Shown in pieces: positions 1-11,407 of a stretch of DNA of 64,000 nt. A program made the position numbers and the translations under genes. Origin of the DNA: Perkinsus olseni (lineage: Eukaryota > Perkinsozoa > Perkinsida); contig JABANN010000049.1 of the NCBI GenBank assembly GCA_013115125.1, positions 35,096 to 99,095 on the forward strand, written 5' to 3'. The number at the start of each line of letters is the position of its first letter. Positions within the stretch are counted from its first letter, which is position 1. The notes under the pieces were generated by a model that was not told where the DNA came from, did not search any database, and saw only the letters and a program-made list of their open reading frames with translations.

Positions 1-2
1 AC

Positions 3-224
3 CCTCTGCCGCCTGACAATCAACCATTGGCAGCCGAAAGGGAATACGGGCCACCGTACTACTTTCCCATCCCCTTCGTTCTGCTCGGAGCCTTCACTGC
101 TGCTGCTGCTGCTGCTGCTATCAGTACTGTGCTGGCGTTTTCTAGAAAGCTCCTCGGGAGGATCTATCTCAGAGTCCGACGACGAAGAATCGGCATCCGA
201 GTACCCCGAGGGCAGCATGAATGA
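3..224 (+). CDS. possible 3' end of a gene entering from the left
   Basis: An open frame runs from the window edge to a TGA at 222-224. It includes an alanine run encoded by (GCT)7 at about 100-120, a hydrophobic stretch that could span a membrane, and a basic Arg-rich tail. No upstream start is visible, the composition is low-complexity, and I recognise no family. It could equally be non-coding trinucleotide-repeat DNA downstream of the minus-strand gene that ends at 375. Confidence 0.2.
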   Translation, partial: PLPPDNQPLAAEREYGPPYYFPIPFVLLGAFTAAAAAAAISTVLAFSRKLLGRIYLRVRRRRIGIRVPRGQHE

Positions 225-374
225 TGCAACACTCCTGTTAGCTCCATCTCCGCCCACTCAAACACAAGCCAACTGAGTGCAAAGCGACAATGTCATGTGG
301 TTAACAACACCATAGTGCAGAGGACATATTCAGACAGGAAAGAGGAGACACGCTATGAATTCAAAAGATATCAA

Positions 375-2486
375 CTACTCTTGCTGCTGCTGTTGCTGTT
401 CCCCTTCAGCGTTCTGGCTGACCGTACTCCACCGTCGAACTCCCTCAGAGGTCCCCTTCTCGTTAAGTACAGCAGCTGCGGCCATCATCAGAGACCTCCG
501 ACGCTCCTGCATCTGAGGGCCCAATATAGTATCAAGAGCGCTCGGCCTAGGTTGCCCTCCACCACCCATCAACTTCGACCCAATCCCTTGCCCGATCAAT
601 CTCGATGCCCCAGCGGCTGATATCGAGCCCCTCGAGGCTGGCGGGGAGTGCATGATATGGCTAGCCCTGCTGCTGGTCGGAGGGGCCAACGCTGTGAGAT
701 CTGTCGGCAAGGAGGTATTGATCGCCCCCGATAAGGTTTTGTTCGCCGGAGACCCCGTACTCTGTCGTCGGCCCCCTGCTGCTACGTGGGGTATCGACTT
801 CAACGCTTTCCGCTGCAGTACCGCATCAACCACATCGGCCACCGTTGCCCTCGTCGAGGGGCCCTCCGAAGGCTGAGGCCTCCACCCCCTCTCACTTCCC
901 TTGAGCGGTGCCACATTCCGGGACTCCCCGATCGGAGGCAGCGCCCGGTTGGCAGAAGCATTGGAGCCCTTCCGACTGCCTGGCAGCAATCCCAGGGCAT
1001 CAGAGTTCTTCCTACTCCCTTCAGCCGAGTCACATCGACTGTTCCTACGACTACTACGATTGGACGAGCGACCACTACCGTGGCCGGCTTCCACGACCCC
1101 CCTGCTGGTCATGTACATCCGGGGTATCGAGAACTGTCGACTGAACCTCCTTCCCTCCCCAGCATCATCACCCCTGCTCTCCTCACCACCCGTTCGATCC
1201 TCTCCCGGCGACGACTCAAAGGCCTCCTCTCTCAACGTATTAGAACGCAACGGCGCAGCGTCGCCCTTCGACGGTCGCCGCCTTGCTGTGTTCGCAGTGG
1301 ATGGTGCGTGCTCAGCAGTGTGTTCCCTTGAGTAATGGTGGTATGCCTCCAGAGCCACTCCATCGCTCTGCATACCCGGTACGGGCCTAACCTCAATAAC
1401 TGCCGGTCCGGCATAGGTCTCCTTGTCAGTAGCCGAGGCCTCAGCCAACCGTTTCCTGGCCCTCTCCGCCACTTTGGCTGCGTTCCTCCGACGGTCCTGG
1501 GCTCCGACTCGCTCATCCCTCCCCCAAGCAAAGGCCGTCTTGTCAATAATCTCAACAGGGGGCTCCTCACCTGTAAAGTAACTCGTCCAATACCCCTCTG
1601 GGCGGTCTGTCTCAAGCCTCTCCCTAGTGGTACGTCCGCTAGGCGGGTTAAGTATCTCCTCAGTGTAGAGGGGAAAGGAGCCGAACCTGCTGAACTGTTC
1701 CGGCTCATTATTCTTGCGGGCCTTGAACGGCGGGGCACTGCTTGCTGGCAACACAGTTCCCCATCTGTCGAACCGCGGTGTATCCCCCTCTCTCCCACGC
1801 AACCGCTGCAGATACCTGACAACAGTCATAGGTGCGATCTGATAGGGCCAAGAGGGCGCTAGTACCATCCATTGACCGCATCGCAGTGGCTACACACAGC
1901 ACTGGTCATGCTGAAGCCTTTGATGAACCCCTTGCGGAAGGGCATCGGTGCCCCTAGGGGGTCACGAGGGATCAACGGCCGCAAGCTACATCGCCGCATC
2001 GAGACCACCTGCGGGAAACCCTCCCAACGCGGTGCTCAACCGCCGTTCGAAGCCACCTACCCGACTCTTGACGCCGAGGCTGTTGGGGACGATGACCACG
2101 GGCAGGCGGGTCGATGGGTGCGGAGGAGCGGCCTTGGGTAGTAGCAAGGTATTGGAAACTACTGGTCTTTCATTTGGTTCGAGAGAGGGTGTCCGAGACA
2201 GGGCCGGAGTGACCGATGCAGCGGACGGCGCGATAGAGGGCGTTGCACTTCTCGAATTGGGGAGGTGCTTAACGTAGGCCCCCGAAGGAAGCAGCTCCCC
2301 AGTCACAGGCTTCCCACAGCGAGGGCACTCCAGCGAAGGGAAACCTAGAAAATGCGTCATCACTACGAGGACGATGAACTCTAACTCACCCGGCGCTTGA
2401 CGGCTCGACGGACGATCGGTCAGGGTCTTCGTCGGCAAGGAGACCAAACATATGCCAGAAAGTGGTCGGTCGTTTAGATCTGCCAT
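375..2486 (-). CDS. Ser/Arg-rich low-complexity protein with C-terminal polyglutamine
   Basis: The model is two exons: 2486-1990 and 1815-375, joined across a 174-nt GT-AG intron (1816-1989) at a split Met codon. It gives a continuous frame of 645 codons plus stop. The N-terminal part has one CPRC motif (in LECPRCGK), the only hint of a metal-binding site. The rest is disordered, rich in Ser, Arg, Pro and Gly, with many RRxS/RKxS sites of the type basophilic kinases use, and ends in a run of seven Gln. No family is recognised and no function is proposed. The intron is larger than most in this window, so the junction is tentative; the two open frames themselves are clear. It lies 165 nt downstream of RibBA on the same strand. 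Confidence 0.55.
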
Positions 2487-2651
2487 TACGAGGAACCTCT
2501 GCTGTGGCTGTAGGAGAGGGTTCTAATTGCCAGCGCAACAGTGAGGGCTGTTAACAATGGAGAAGGGTTGACCCACGTAGTAGTGGTAAAAATTATGAGA
2601 AATATTAACGACGGCGATGACAGGCTAGAGTGAACGATGTATCATCCACAG

Positions 2652-4883
2652 TCAATCCATAAGCTCGTTATAAAAGTAGCCGCTCTCGTCCTCTCCAGCC
2701 GTGGTCACTGGGCTCAGCTCCCCACTTTCACTGCCGTAGCGAGGAGAACGAAGGACCTGCCACCACAACCCTCGTGATGAGCGGACGACGATGGCAAACT
2801 TACAGTGAGGTGATTGAACTTCACTTGCTTGGTCCTCAGGTAGTCGATATTATTTCGATTCGGCCTCGCGGGGACTGCCCGGACCTCCGAGACCAACTCC
2901 CCCAAGGCCGCGACCTTGGCTGGGTTGTTCGTGTACAGCATGACGCTGCGGATGCCAAGGTGCTTCAAGGCCTGCAGGGATGGTGAGGGAAGGAAGAGAG
3001 AGAACACAGCAGCAGATCTCATCACCCGCCTAGCGTCGGCGAATTCCCGGCAATCAGGAGCGTATCCGAGCTTGAGGTTGGACTCCACCGTGTCGAGGCC
3101 ATCTTCGTCCTGAAGGTTGTATGCTTTGATCTTATTGGCTAGACCGATACCTGTCACGACAACGCCAGACTGAGGAGGGCATCCCTATCCTTCCCAACAG
3201 TGGTGAGTATTACCCCGGCCCTCGTGTCCCCTAATATACAGTAATACCGCTCTCTCCTCCTCGTCCAGGGTTACCAAAAAGTCCAGCAACTGGTCACCAC
3301 AATCACACCTGTCGTGGCAAGAGCATCATAGAACACTATCCATCACCCTCCCTACTTCATGCTGCGTAAAACATCTCCCGTAAAGCACTCAGAGTGAACA
3401 CGGACCGGCACGTCCGACTCTGCAGACGACCGTTGAGCGAGGCTTGGGCAGCAAAGAGGCTCACCTCCATCCACATTACCCTTGATGAGGGTTACTATCT
3501 CCAGGGAGGGGTCAGAGCATCCCCGATACACTCGAAGATCACAGTGGCTGGTGTAGCGGAGGTGATGCAGGGGGACACGGCAAGATGATAACTGCGCAGG
3601 GCTGGAACTGGAAGGGGGATCAACGCCCTAGCCTCTCACCATCTCGATCGGAGGAGGTCTGTTGTCTTCAACAATGGTCGTGGTGTTAGTTACTTCATCC
3701 GGGTGGGTATTGTAGATGTCACTGTACTGCGTAGCATACTCCTTCAGCGATACCGTGGTTATCTGATAGAAAAACCGTAAACTCACTAGACCACACTCGC
3801 GGCCCTAGCAGAGCTCCCCTAGATTAATTCATGCCTATCCATGATTCAAGCTATACAGGAGTCTTCTTGAAGTGTTTTTGATGTTGGTCACAAATACCAG
3901 TTTTTTAATTTTAGCAAGCCTCGTCCGGCTTGGTGATTCGTCAGCCTCCTTGAAGCGATCCGAGCCCGACTGTCCAGTGCGGCTCATCATCAAGAGTACA
4001 ACAGTACTAGGATTACCAGAGGTATCTGATGGTCCCTAGCAAAAGCCTTGCAGTCCTCCAAGCGCATCATCTCTCCCTCATCATCCATCATCTCGGCGAT
4101 ACCGGCAACAGTCTCTACGCCAGCCAGTCGGCATAGATCGTACCTAACACCATAGCTACCGAGTAGCCCTACACGAAGGACGAGATACCCTACGCGCTCT
4201 CAGTATGACCATCCCGTTCGGTGAGCCCTCCTGGTCTAGCGCAAAGTGGGAACATGTGTCCTGATGATGCAACGCCACCACTGTCACGCACAGTCCTAGG
4301 GGACTGATGACCCACCAGGCTTGCTGAAGTCCTCGGCACTGTTATTGAGATCCATGAAGGCCTTCAAGGTGTTCACTCTGAGACGGTCCGCGCGTGAACG
4401 GCGCCCGGCAGATGTGTGTCGCCTCACCTGTCTTGAGCGCTGACACCGGTCGTCGTGGTTGGTATATGGTCCGTGGCAACATGGAAGTTGGTACCGTTGG
4501 AATCAGTATTATTAGGCGTGGCGACGTGTAACCTGAAGAGAGGGCTCAGAGGCGGGCCAGGGTAGGGGTGGGCTACCCGAAGGTATCCAATCTCTTCTTG
4601 TCCGTCACGATGCATACGATACCCGTCGAATAGCGTATCATAAATGCCATATCCTGCATGCTTCAACCTCGGATTCCCTAGGTATAACTACTGCTACCTG
4701 CTTAGTACAGCCTCGAGCGCTGATCATGAAATCACACTCATTCTCTCTATCGAGTCTGTCCATGACCATCACCTGACAACCCAACCCCTACCGCCACCAC
4801 TACCACAAATCCACCGCTACCATCTTGCCCTCCCTAAACGCATTGATAGCCCCTTCAACGTTGGCACGGTCTTGAGGGTCCAT
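2652..4883 (-). CDS. RibBA: bifunctional 3,4-dihydroxy-2-butanone-4-phosphate synthase / GTP cyclohydrolase II
   Basis: This gene makes both committed riboflavin precursors: the 4-carbon unit from ribulose-5-phosphate and the pyrimidine from GTP. Fourteen exons keep frame: 4883-4821, 4772-4698, 4653-4577, 4532-4428, 4377-4316, 4260-4194, 4143-4017, 3762-3640, 3591-3465, 3419-3356, 3308-3214, 3150-3026, 2971-2804, 2756-2652 (460 aa). The RibB half shows the acidic loop [29 protein letters not shown] and GHTESAYDL. The GCHII half shows [11 protein letters not shown] followed by CDCGDQ (the three zinc cysteines), RGHEGRGIGL and [13 protein letters not shown]. Introns are 44-63 nt except the seventh (254 nt), which sits at the domain join. 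No transit peptide is evident: the RibB domain starts about 20 residues in. The last intron is optional, since reading through it also stays open and stops at 2714. Fused RibBA is usual in bacteria and plants. High confidence in identity; a few exon borders are by-eye choices. Confidence 0.93.
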
Positions 4884-5079
4884 CGTCGAAAAATGCGGTG
4901 AAAAACTAGTAAAAAAACAGCACAGGCTCCTCAGCAATCTGTCCCGTTAGGGGATGATGAATTCGGAAGCCAGATCAGAATGAACTACATCTACCCGTCC
5001 GAGAACGTGCTCCTAAACGGACGGAAATTTTCAACCCAACTTGCGTGCGAGCGAAGCGGACGTGGCAGGGCGCGCGCTT

Positions 5080-5420
5080 TTTACATGCGCGATGATGAGG
5101 GTGTAACAGGTTTCGCCAAGTCGAATTCCGCCAAATCGTTGCCAACCGGATTTCCAGGGGCACAAGTATAATTTTTAGGGGGAATACGATGGTAGAGACC
5201 GGAGAAGGCCAACTTGGCGGCCTCTGAATGGGAACAGACATGGCAGAATTTTTCTGCGGATTCCTGACTTTGTTGGCGAAGTGGAATCATTGTCTGAAAT
5301 CCATGCCCCCGCCGGGTTTCGCCGTTAGAGTTGGGGTCGGCAGATTTGGACATTTTGGCGTTTTCGTGATGAACGTAGGTTCTGCCAAGTTGGCAAAAGT
5401 GGCAGATTACGCCACGGTGT
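5080..5420. repeat. cluster of TTGGCG / CGCCAA words, block 1
   Basis: The hexamer TTGGCG or its complement recurs several times, often extended as TTGGCGAA or CGCCAAG and next to GAATTC. Examples are near 5114, 5132, 5212 and 5273, with looser relatives such as TTTTGGCG and GCCAAGTTGGC nearby. A second block with the same words lies at 7320-7850. It may be a degenerate repeat family. Confidence 0.4.
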
Positions 5421-5548
5421 AACTTGCACCACCGTGGAGCCTGCTTCCCATTTATTCCACGGAGCACTGGCGGATGACAGACCAATGCATGTTCATTCCA
5501 TAGGACAAAACGAGGGCCATAGCGAAGCTAGTCTAGGCCGCGTAGACT

Positions 5549-5571
5549 AACACGCCTAGACTAGGCGTGTT
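5549..5571. repeat. perfect inverted repeat, 10-bp arms
   Basis: The arm AACACGCCTA is followed by GAC and then its exact complement TAGGCGTGTT. CTAG-containing relatives (GTCTAGG, TAGACTA) flank it at 5531-5546. It sits in non-coding DNA; no function can be read. Confidence 0.55.
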
Positions 5572-6171
5572 CGCGTACTCCCCAGGGTCTGGACAGTGCC
5601 CAGGCCAGACATAGTCCGTCTGGCAGAACCTTCATTTATACCATGTTTCCTACACATCGTCTGTGCTACTAGGCTCTTCTGTGATCTTCTCAAGTTGAGA
5701 CGTTGAGGGCTTTTACACAATAGTGTCCCATTTAAGTGAACACGCTTCATCCCTCTCGCCGAAGGCTTCAGAGGCCTATGAATTGGGTGTATTATGCATT
5801 CAACGAAGCTTTGTCAATGCGTTTATTGAATATTACTCAACTGCCTTGATTCAAGTTCCCATGATTTTGCTTGTTAAAGCCGGCCTATGTCAGCACAAAG
5901 CCCACACTAACAGCAGTTAAATAAGTATAGTAACTACTGATGATTCGACTCCGAAGGTTTCAGCAGCCGAGATCTCTGCTTTCCCGCTTTGACCCTGTCA
6001 CAAGGTCCTGTCGCAGGGCGAGCGACGATTGAGCGGAGCGCAGCCATCTAGACTAACTATTCCAGATGATCACTTTGTATATGATGATTAATTAACGTCG
6101 TATATCGTTGAGCTCTCTAATCGTCGATAGTTCTGTGATGATTAGTGATTTGTTATATCACTTTGCCTTTC

Positions 6172-6399
6172 ATGCCCTCTGACAACGGCGATGATCCGTC
6201 CCAGAAGCCTGTAGATCCTACTATTCAGAAACAGTCTGTCGAGTTAACTCCCGAGGAGTTGGTGCTCTTGAAGAAGATCCGCGCAATGGAATTGGCGGGC
6301 CGTGAGCCACTACACTCGAGTGATGGAGACAGAGTCTCCCAGACTGGCATCAGGGATCCGAAGAGAGCAGGCCATCCACTGGGGCGTGAAATGGCATAG
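6172..6399 (+). CDS. hypothetical short ORF, possibly a first exon
   Basis: An ATG at 6172 opens a 75-codon frame that is rich in charged residues and includes ELTPEELVLLKK, a plausible short helix. A second open stretch at about 6500-6590 with a coding-like Arg-rich start could be a further exon after a CTGCAG acceptor, but I could not close the frame between them. A 147-codon minus-strand ORF overlaps (6310-6753). No family is recognised. Low confidence that it is a gene. Confidence 0.2.
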   Translation: MPSDNGDDPSQKPVDPTIQKQSVELTPEELVLLKKIRAMELAGREPLHSSDGDRVSQTGIRDPKRAGHPLGREMA

Positions 6400-7910
6400 T
6401 CTTCTGATAACTATTCGGTACCGGTTAAGTCTGCTCATGATGCTCTCTGAGAGTAATGCAGGTTCTATGCATTTCTGATAACGACGCGTTCTATCTGCAG
6501 GGAGGTGTCTCGTAGACGTGATGCTGAATGGCTGGTAGAAGCAACGAAAGACCCCCATGTGAGGAATGACATTCACCGCAGCCCTCCGTAGAGTGTGATG
6601 GTATGAAGTCTCTAAGTGCTCAGGCACCTTACATACCACATTTTCAACGTTCAGTGCCCAATAGGTATCCGTATCCACTTGAGAAACATTGCTCGCACAC
6701 CAACGCCCAATAAAATACCACTGAACTTCCGTATGACCGAAAAACAATAGCACTGAGTTGTCAGCGAGATTGAGAATGAGACAACAAATACGACGAACTC
6801 GAAGAGCATATCCGTCACGATGACGTGATCACTGATCAGAGTGCTAGTCTAAGCGATACGCGTGAATCGAACTTACCCAGTCCATCCACACTGTAGAGTC
6901 GACAGTCATTGCCATGAAACGCCTACGCGATAGAAAGGTAACCAGCCGGGCTAGTCCAGTCCGACTTTAGGCGAGTAGTGATCCGGAAAAGGGAAGTAGT
7001 CTCGGACTACTAATCTGCTAGTAGTCTGAATAGTGATGTTCCATTCAATCACTGACTTCCGCGAGGCCACCTCCGCAGTACTAGTGAGACACTCGGAAGT
7101 CAAGGCAACAACTATCCATCCCTACTTCGCGACCAATCCACCCCGTTTTCTGTATTGGCAACTCTCTTCGCGTTCCCGAAGAAGTTTTCCGTTCCACTCA
7201 ACACTGCCAGCCTGGCAGTGCCAGGTCATTGAGAGCCCCATCTCGTGTGATGACTATCCTCATTAGTAATGAGTCATTATCCGAGCGGCATGAGAGTGTT
7301 CATGATGTCGACGGCACGGTGACACGAAGTCGAGTGTTAAACTTTGTTGGCGAATTCAAGGCACAAATGAACTCCGCCAAGCAGATTCGGACGACACACT
7401 TATGGCGGAATACGTTACCTAGCAGGTCCGGAAGTATTTTTATGCGAAATCTGGACGGGCACCACATTTCACCCAACTCGGTGAATTCCCTGTGGCGAAC
7501 TTCTCACCAAAATAACGCGTCATTTCAGGTGATTTTACGTAAAACCAGCAGACTTCGCCGAAACTTACCTCTAAATTAACTGTTTTCTCTTCCTAGCACA
7601 GAAGACACCAACCGTATCTTGGCGAAACCCAATCCCAGCGACAGGTTTGAGCGCGCGGGCGAGCGCATTTCAAATTTTGGCGAAGCGCCATCAGCGGAAA
7701 ATACGGCCAAACCCGGTTGATCTCTGATCTGAGTTGGTGTTTTCCCGTCTGAGGGCGGCCTATACCAGCTTTCGCCAACCACGCGTTTGGACAACCGAAA
7801 AGGGGTTTTGCCAAGTTTGGTGAGTTGGCGAAACCTGGCGCTCCGGATGATGGTGATGATGATAATACCGCCGCTGCATCGATAGATTTCTCGTTGTCTG
7901 GTTTCCTATT
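6400..7910. other. intergenic, repeat-bearing, no supported gene
   Basis: Only short overlapping ORFs occur on both strands, with no motif I recognise. Small inverted words are seen around 6990-7030 (TAGTCTCGGACTA and similar). The second TTGGCG-rich block occupies 7320-7850. This looks like non-coding DNA between the RibBA locus and the plus-strand cluster starting at 7911. Confidence 0.45.
7320..7850. repeat. cluster of TTGGCG / CGCCAA words, block 2
   Basis: About ten occurrences of TTGGCGAA, CGCCAAG, T(T/C)CGCCAA or close variants lie in some 530 nt, in both orientations and several beside GAATTC. Examples are near 7348, 7377, 7619, 7677, 7774 and 7834. They share words but not an obvious alignable unit with block 1. 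Confidence 0.4.
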
Positions 7911-8491
7911 ATGGCGTCCGTACCTTCAGAAGGCCCCACTGGCTGTCAATCCAGTGGGGGTCCTCTGGCTGAGCGGTCCAGTAGTACCACTAAAGCGAGC
8001 GAGGATTCCCCTTCCAGTGGTGGTCGTCAATCGCCATCACGATCATCGACAAGGGAGGGTATAGAAGAGGGACTATCACTGACCAGTGCAAGCGTCATAA
8101 TTCTTGCTAGGAGGCTCAGCCGTAGGTCTGTGAAACCGGTGACACCGGTACTAAAACGAAGACGAGGATCGGCGCCAATGGTGAACGCGGCGTTGAAGGG
8201 AACGGTAACGCACAACTTACCGCCGGAAGCGATGGGAGGAAGACGGGCGTCGGCTGATGGTTGTTTACGGCCTAAGAGCCAGTGTGAGAATCAGGTGAGT
8301 ATCTTAACTCGGACCTTGCAAGATACAAAACAGGTCAAGTTGACGGTCTTTTCAGTCGGGAGTGAACGCCCCCAAGTCTAATACGTCATATTCAGTAGAG
8401 TCCAGTGCCCAACGCCTTATTGAAGGTTCGGGTATGATTAACTCTGGTAAGCTGACCCGTACCTCCTCCATCCCCATGAGGTTCAGTCTGA
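7911..8491 (+). CDS. small Ser/Arg-rich protein, unknown function
   Basis: A three-exon model keeps frame: 7911-8294, 8356-8446 and 8481-8491, giving 161 aa. The first donor is GTGAGT after an AATCAG exon end, and the acceptors are TTTTCAG and CATGAG. The protein is Ser- and Arg-rich with several RRxS-type sites (RRLSRRS, GRRAS) and no hydrophobic segment, so it is probably disordered. The tiny last exon encodes only the final residues and stop, so the 3' end is less certain than the first exon. No family is recognised. It lies 174 nt upstream of the protease start on the same strand. Confidence 0.45.
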
Positions 8492-8664
8492 CCCGCTAGA
8501 CTACCGTCACTCTGTGCATGTCACCATTGTCACTCTAATATCTATCACCAGCTGTATTCATCAACAGCAGCCTGCAAGTACGACCACAGTGACGTCTTCT
8601 GTTGAAAATCCGTAGCTCGATTCTATGCTACTTTTACAGCTATTACTTCTCCTCTAACTTCGCG

Positions 8665-10995
8665 ATGCTACTTGGCATGCTCCTGACAACTGTGCTGGTC
8701 GCAATTACAGCGGCTTTTGACGGCTCCTTTGGAGGCTCCCAGGTCATCCAGGACAACGGCGACTCATTCCTTACGGTCTTGGTGAAGGTAGTAGTACCGG
8801 GTATGGGCCACCGGGTGGGTCTGCCGAGTCCTAGGTGGGAGAGAAGGTCATCAAAGTAATCCCCGACAGCGGGTCCTTTGACCTCTACCTCATCGACCAA
8901 GGCTCCTGCTCCAAAGGCCTCGGTCTGTGCCGGCTGGCCTACAATTCTAAAGAGTACTATCATCATACTCCACCCCTGCTCAGTAGCCCCTCAGGTCTGA
9001 CACACATAAGTGCCCTGACGGGGACGTCATCAAGGACGTGGTCTTCGGCAGCGGTACGGCTAGGTGCCGTCTGGGCTTCGATAAGGCTGAACTGGTAGTA
9101 GTAGTGGTGGTAGCAGTAGGATCGTGGTGGTGTATGGAGGCGCGCTCGTAAGGATGTTATTAATGGAGCGCAGTGGCATCATTTTACCGTTATTCGAGTC
9201 GCGCACGTCCCCTAGATGGATATAAGCCCTTGCTGACTGACTGGTGGTAGCAGTAATAGTTGCTGTAGTAGTGTTGAGACTATGGTCGGCGGTGTATGGG
9301 AGTTTGTAGGTTAATAATGATGAGATCAGCCTCAAGAACGACGTCAAGGAGTTGGAGCATCCAGCGTCTCTGATCCGGAAGGGACCCCCTAAGGTCCTCT
9401 TCCCTCTGTGGCAGATCTTCGCCTTGGACGAGGGCCTCCTCAGAATGTAGCATCATCAGCTACCCAGGAGTAATGCAGGAATGCTCCTTCCTGTCTCAGT
9501 TGGGGCGATGGTAAGGGTTTCCAAGGCATACTAGGTATGGGCTACAAGGCAGGCGAGGACGTCAGCCCTGATGAGGTACCACAATTCGCTGCACTTCTGA
9601 TGCACCCTGTTCACTGGTGTGGTCGCCCACTCCTGCATCGAGTGTCCGAGTGGGAGCGCCGCATCGGTGAAGGGACTGCGTCTGTCCGTTGGGCGTGTCT
9701 GCTACAAGAACTGTTGAAGGTGTGGTATTGCAGGCTTTAAAGCAACTCAATGCAACTGAAGGAGTATCAGCAGTGACTGGCATCTCGACCCTCGCGCCCG
9801 GCGAAGGGGCCTCAGAGCTCTTCACTGACAAGTTCGCCATCTGCCTTCCGAGAGGCTCCCGGGTGAGGGCCTCTTTGCTCCCCTTGCCACTACACACGAT
9901 CCCCTCTAGGCTAAGAAGCTCGTCTTGCCGGAGATGGCTTCGCGGTTGCGTAGCACTCCCAAGGCCCTCTCTTTATCCGCGAGTGATCGTACTGGTGCTG
10001 CCGGTCCAAAGTTCGAAGACACCCTTGGTAATGGTGATGATACAGGTGGGGGTCCGAGGGTCTCATCCCCTATTATGACTGCTGCTGTCAGGCATGCTCT
10101 GGTGGGGTGCTTCCATACCTCGCTCCCGTAAGTTCGCCATCAATACCCCAGTAATAGGGGTGAGGCACTGGACCATCGGCGTCAAGAGCGTCCAGGTAGT
10201 AGCGGGCCCACCGCGGTACTTGTTATGCATTGCTATCTGCTTCAGGTCGTGGACTCGTCCAGTAAGGGCAACCCCGTCCTGACCTCCTTCTGTGATGGCA
10301 AGTCGCCGTGCGCGGCCCTGGTCGACAGTGGTACGTTGGCTTTCGTCCGATACCGCGACCCGCCCTCCCCAGGCACGTCTCTGTTCGCCTTACCGGTGCC
10401 GAGAGTGAAGGAAATTTTCAGAAGTCTGGGGGACCTGAAACTGGACTGTTCCAATGTGCAGGACCTCCCAGACATCCAGTAGGCTCAGTCGCCACTCCCT
10501 ACGAGCCTTGATGATGGCCGTGCAGGATTGCCGTGGGGGACTCGGAGCACCCATTGGTCATCACGCCCGAGTCCTACGTCATGAAGGTGCAAGCTCACGA
10601 CCTGCCTCTGTACGAGGCCCTCGGCCAAAGCCTGATGATGGCCGGGGATCTCCAGCAGGTCAAGAGAACAGCCAACCCCAACGTCACGCTATGTAGACTG
10701 GCCTCTGTAAACCTCCGGCCACCCCATCACCATCAGGCCTGCCAGCTTTCATGGCATCGCCCGTCTCCAAAGGCACCGTCAAGGATATGCCTTCTTACGT
10801 CCAGACCGGAGACCACCTGACAGAGATGATGGTAGAAGAGTCCCCTGAGCTCCTTGTTGAGCTTCGACCGTTCAGATACTGGGCATACCAATTTTCCGCG
10901 AGTACACCGTCATGTTTGATCGCCAGTCCAGCGTCATCGCCTTCGACAGGTGCCGCCCTCTGCTCCTGGCCGAGTCGCCGAGCAGTTTCCCTTAG
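8665..10995 (+). CDS. secreted pepsin-like aspartic protease (family A1)
   Basis: The gene encodes a bilobal aspartyl endopeptidase that enters the secretory pathway. The ATG at 8665 begins a signal peptide (MLLGMLLTTVLVA). Exons 8665-8787, 8835-8953 and 8995-9094 keep frame; later exons were followed by motif only. The N-lobe catalytic site is IPDSGSFDLYL. Cysteines and VVFGSGTARC follow, then GMGYKAGED (the family's G-x-G-Y turn) and FAICLPRGS. The C-lobe has HWTIGVKSVQV, then PCAALVDSGTLAFV with the second catalytic Asp (codon 10324), then the closing ILGIPIFREYTVMFD and IAFDRC before a stop at 10993-10995. Length and motif order fit A1. Perkinsids and apicomplexans carry many such enzymes for feeding or invasion; substrates cannot be inferred. 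Exon borders between 9095 and 10900 are unresolved. Confidence 0.85.
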
Positions 10996-11407
10996 GAACC
11001 CCGATGACAGCGTCAGCTGCAGCAGCACTACCCCACCGACCTCCCTCCTCCACCAAGGTCGCACCACCAGAAATGGCGGACGACCCCTCACTGTAGCAGG
11101 CACCCCCCATTATGTCCTATGATCATCGTCGTCTCTAGATCCGCGACATGCCGCCCCCGGAGAGCCTCGTCTTCCCTTCGGGCTTGGACTCCCTACACAT
11201 GATGACCCCGCCGTCCAGTGGGGCTGTCGTCGGCTCCGAAAGGATCCTCTAACACCATGCTCGTGTAGCCTGCTGCTGCTGTCCACTATCGTCTCGGTTG
11301 AGTTTCTAGTACGGTATCAATACCGGCTGTACCTCCTTCTTGTCTTTACCTCGCCATATGCCCCTTCCCCCACCACCATAAGGGCCTCCCATCTCCCACA
11401 CAGATGC

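Larger units (their letters stand above)
4884..6171. other. intergenic, repeat-bearing, no supported gene
   Basis: This stretch lies upstream of RibBA. Open frames here are short (at most 134 codons) with no recognisable motif. It contains a cluster of short TTGGCG/CGCCAA words (about 5080-5420), a perfect 10-bp palindrome (5549-5571) and AT-rich sequence near 6060-6120. I see no tRNA, rRNA or transposase. Confidence 0.5.

Noticed and set aside
6310-6753. 147-codon minus ORF
   Set aside because: No recognisable motif; overlaps an opposite-strand ORF and repeat-rich DNA.
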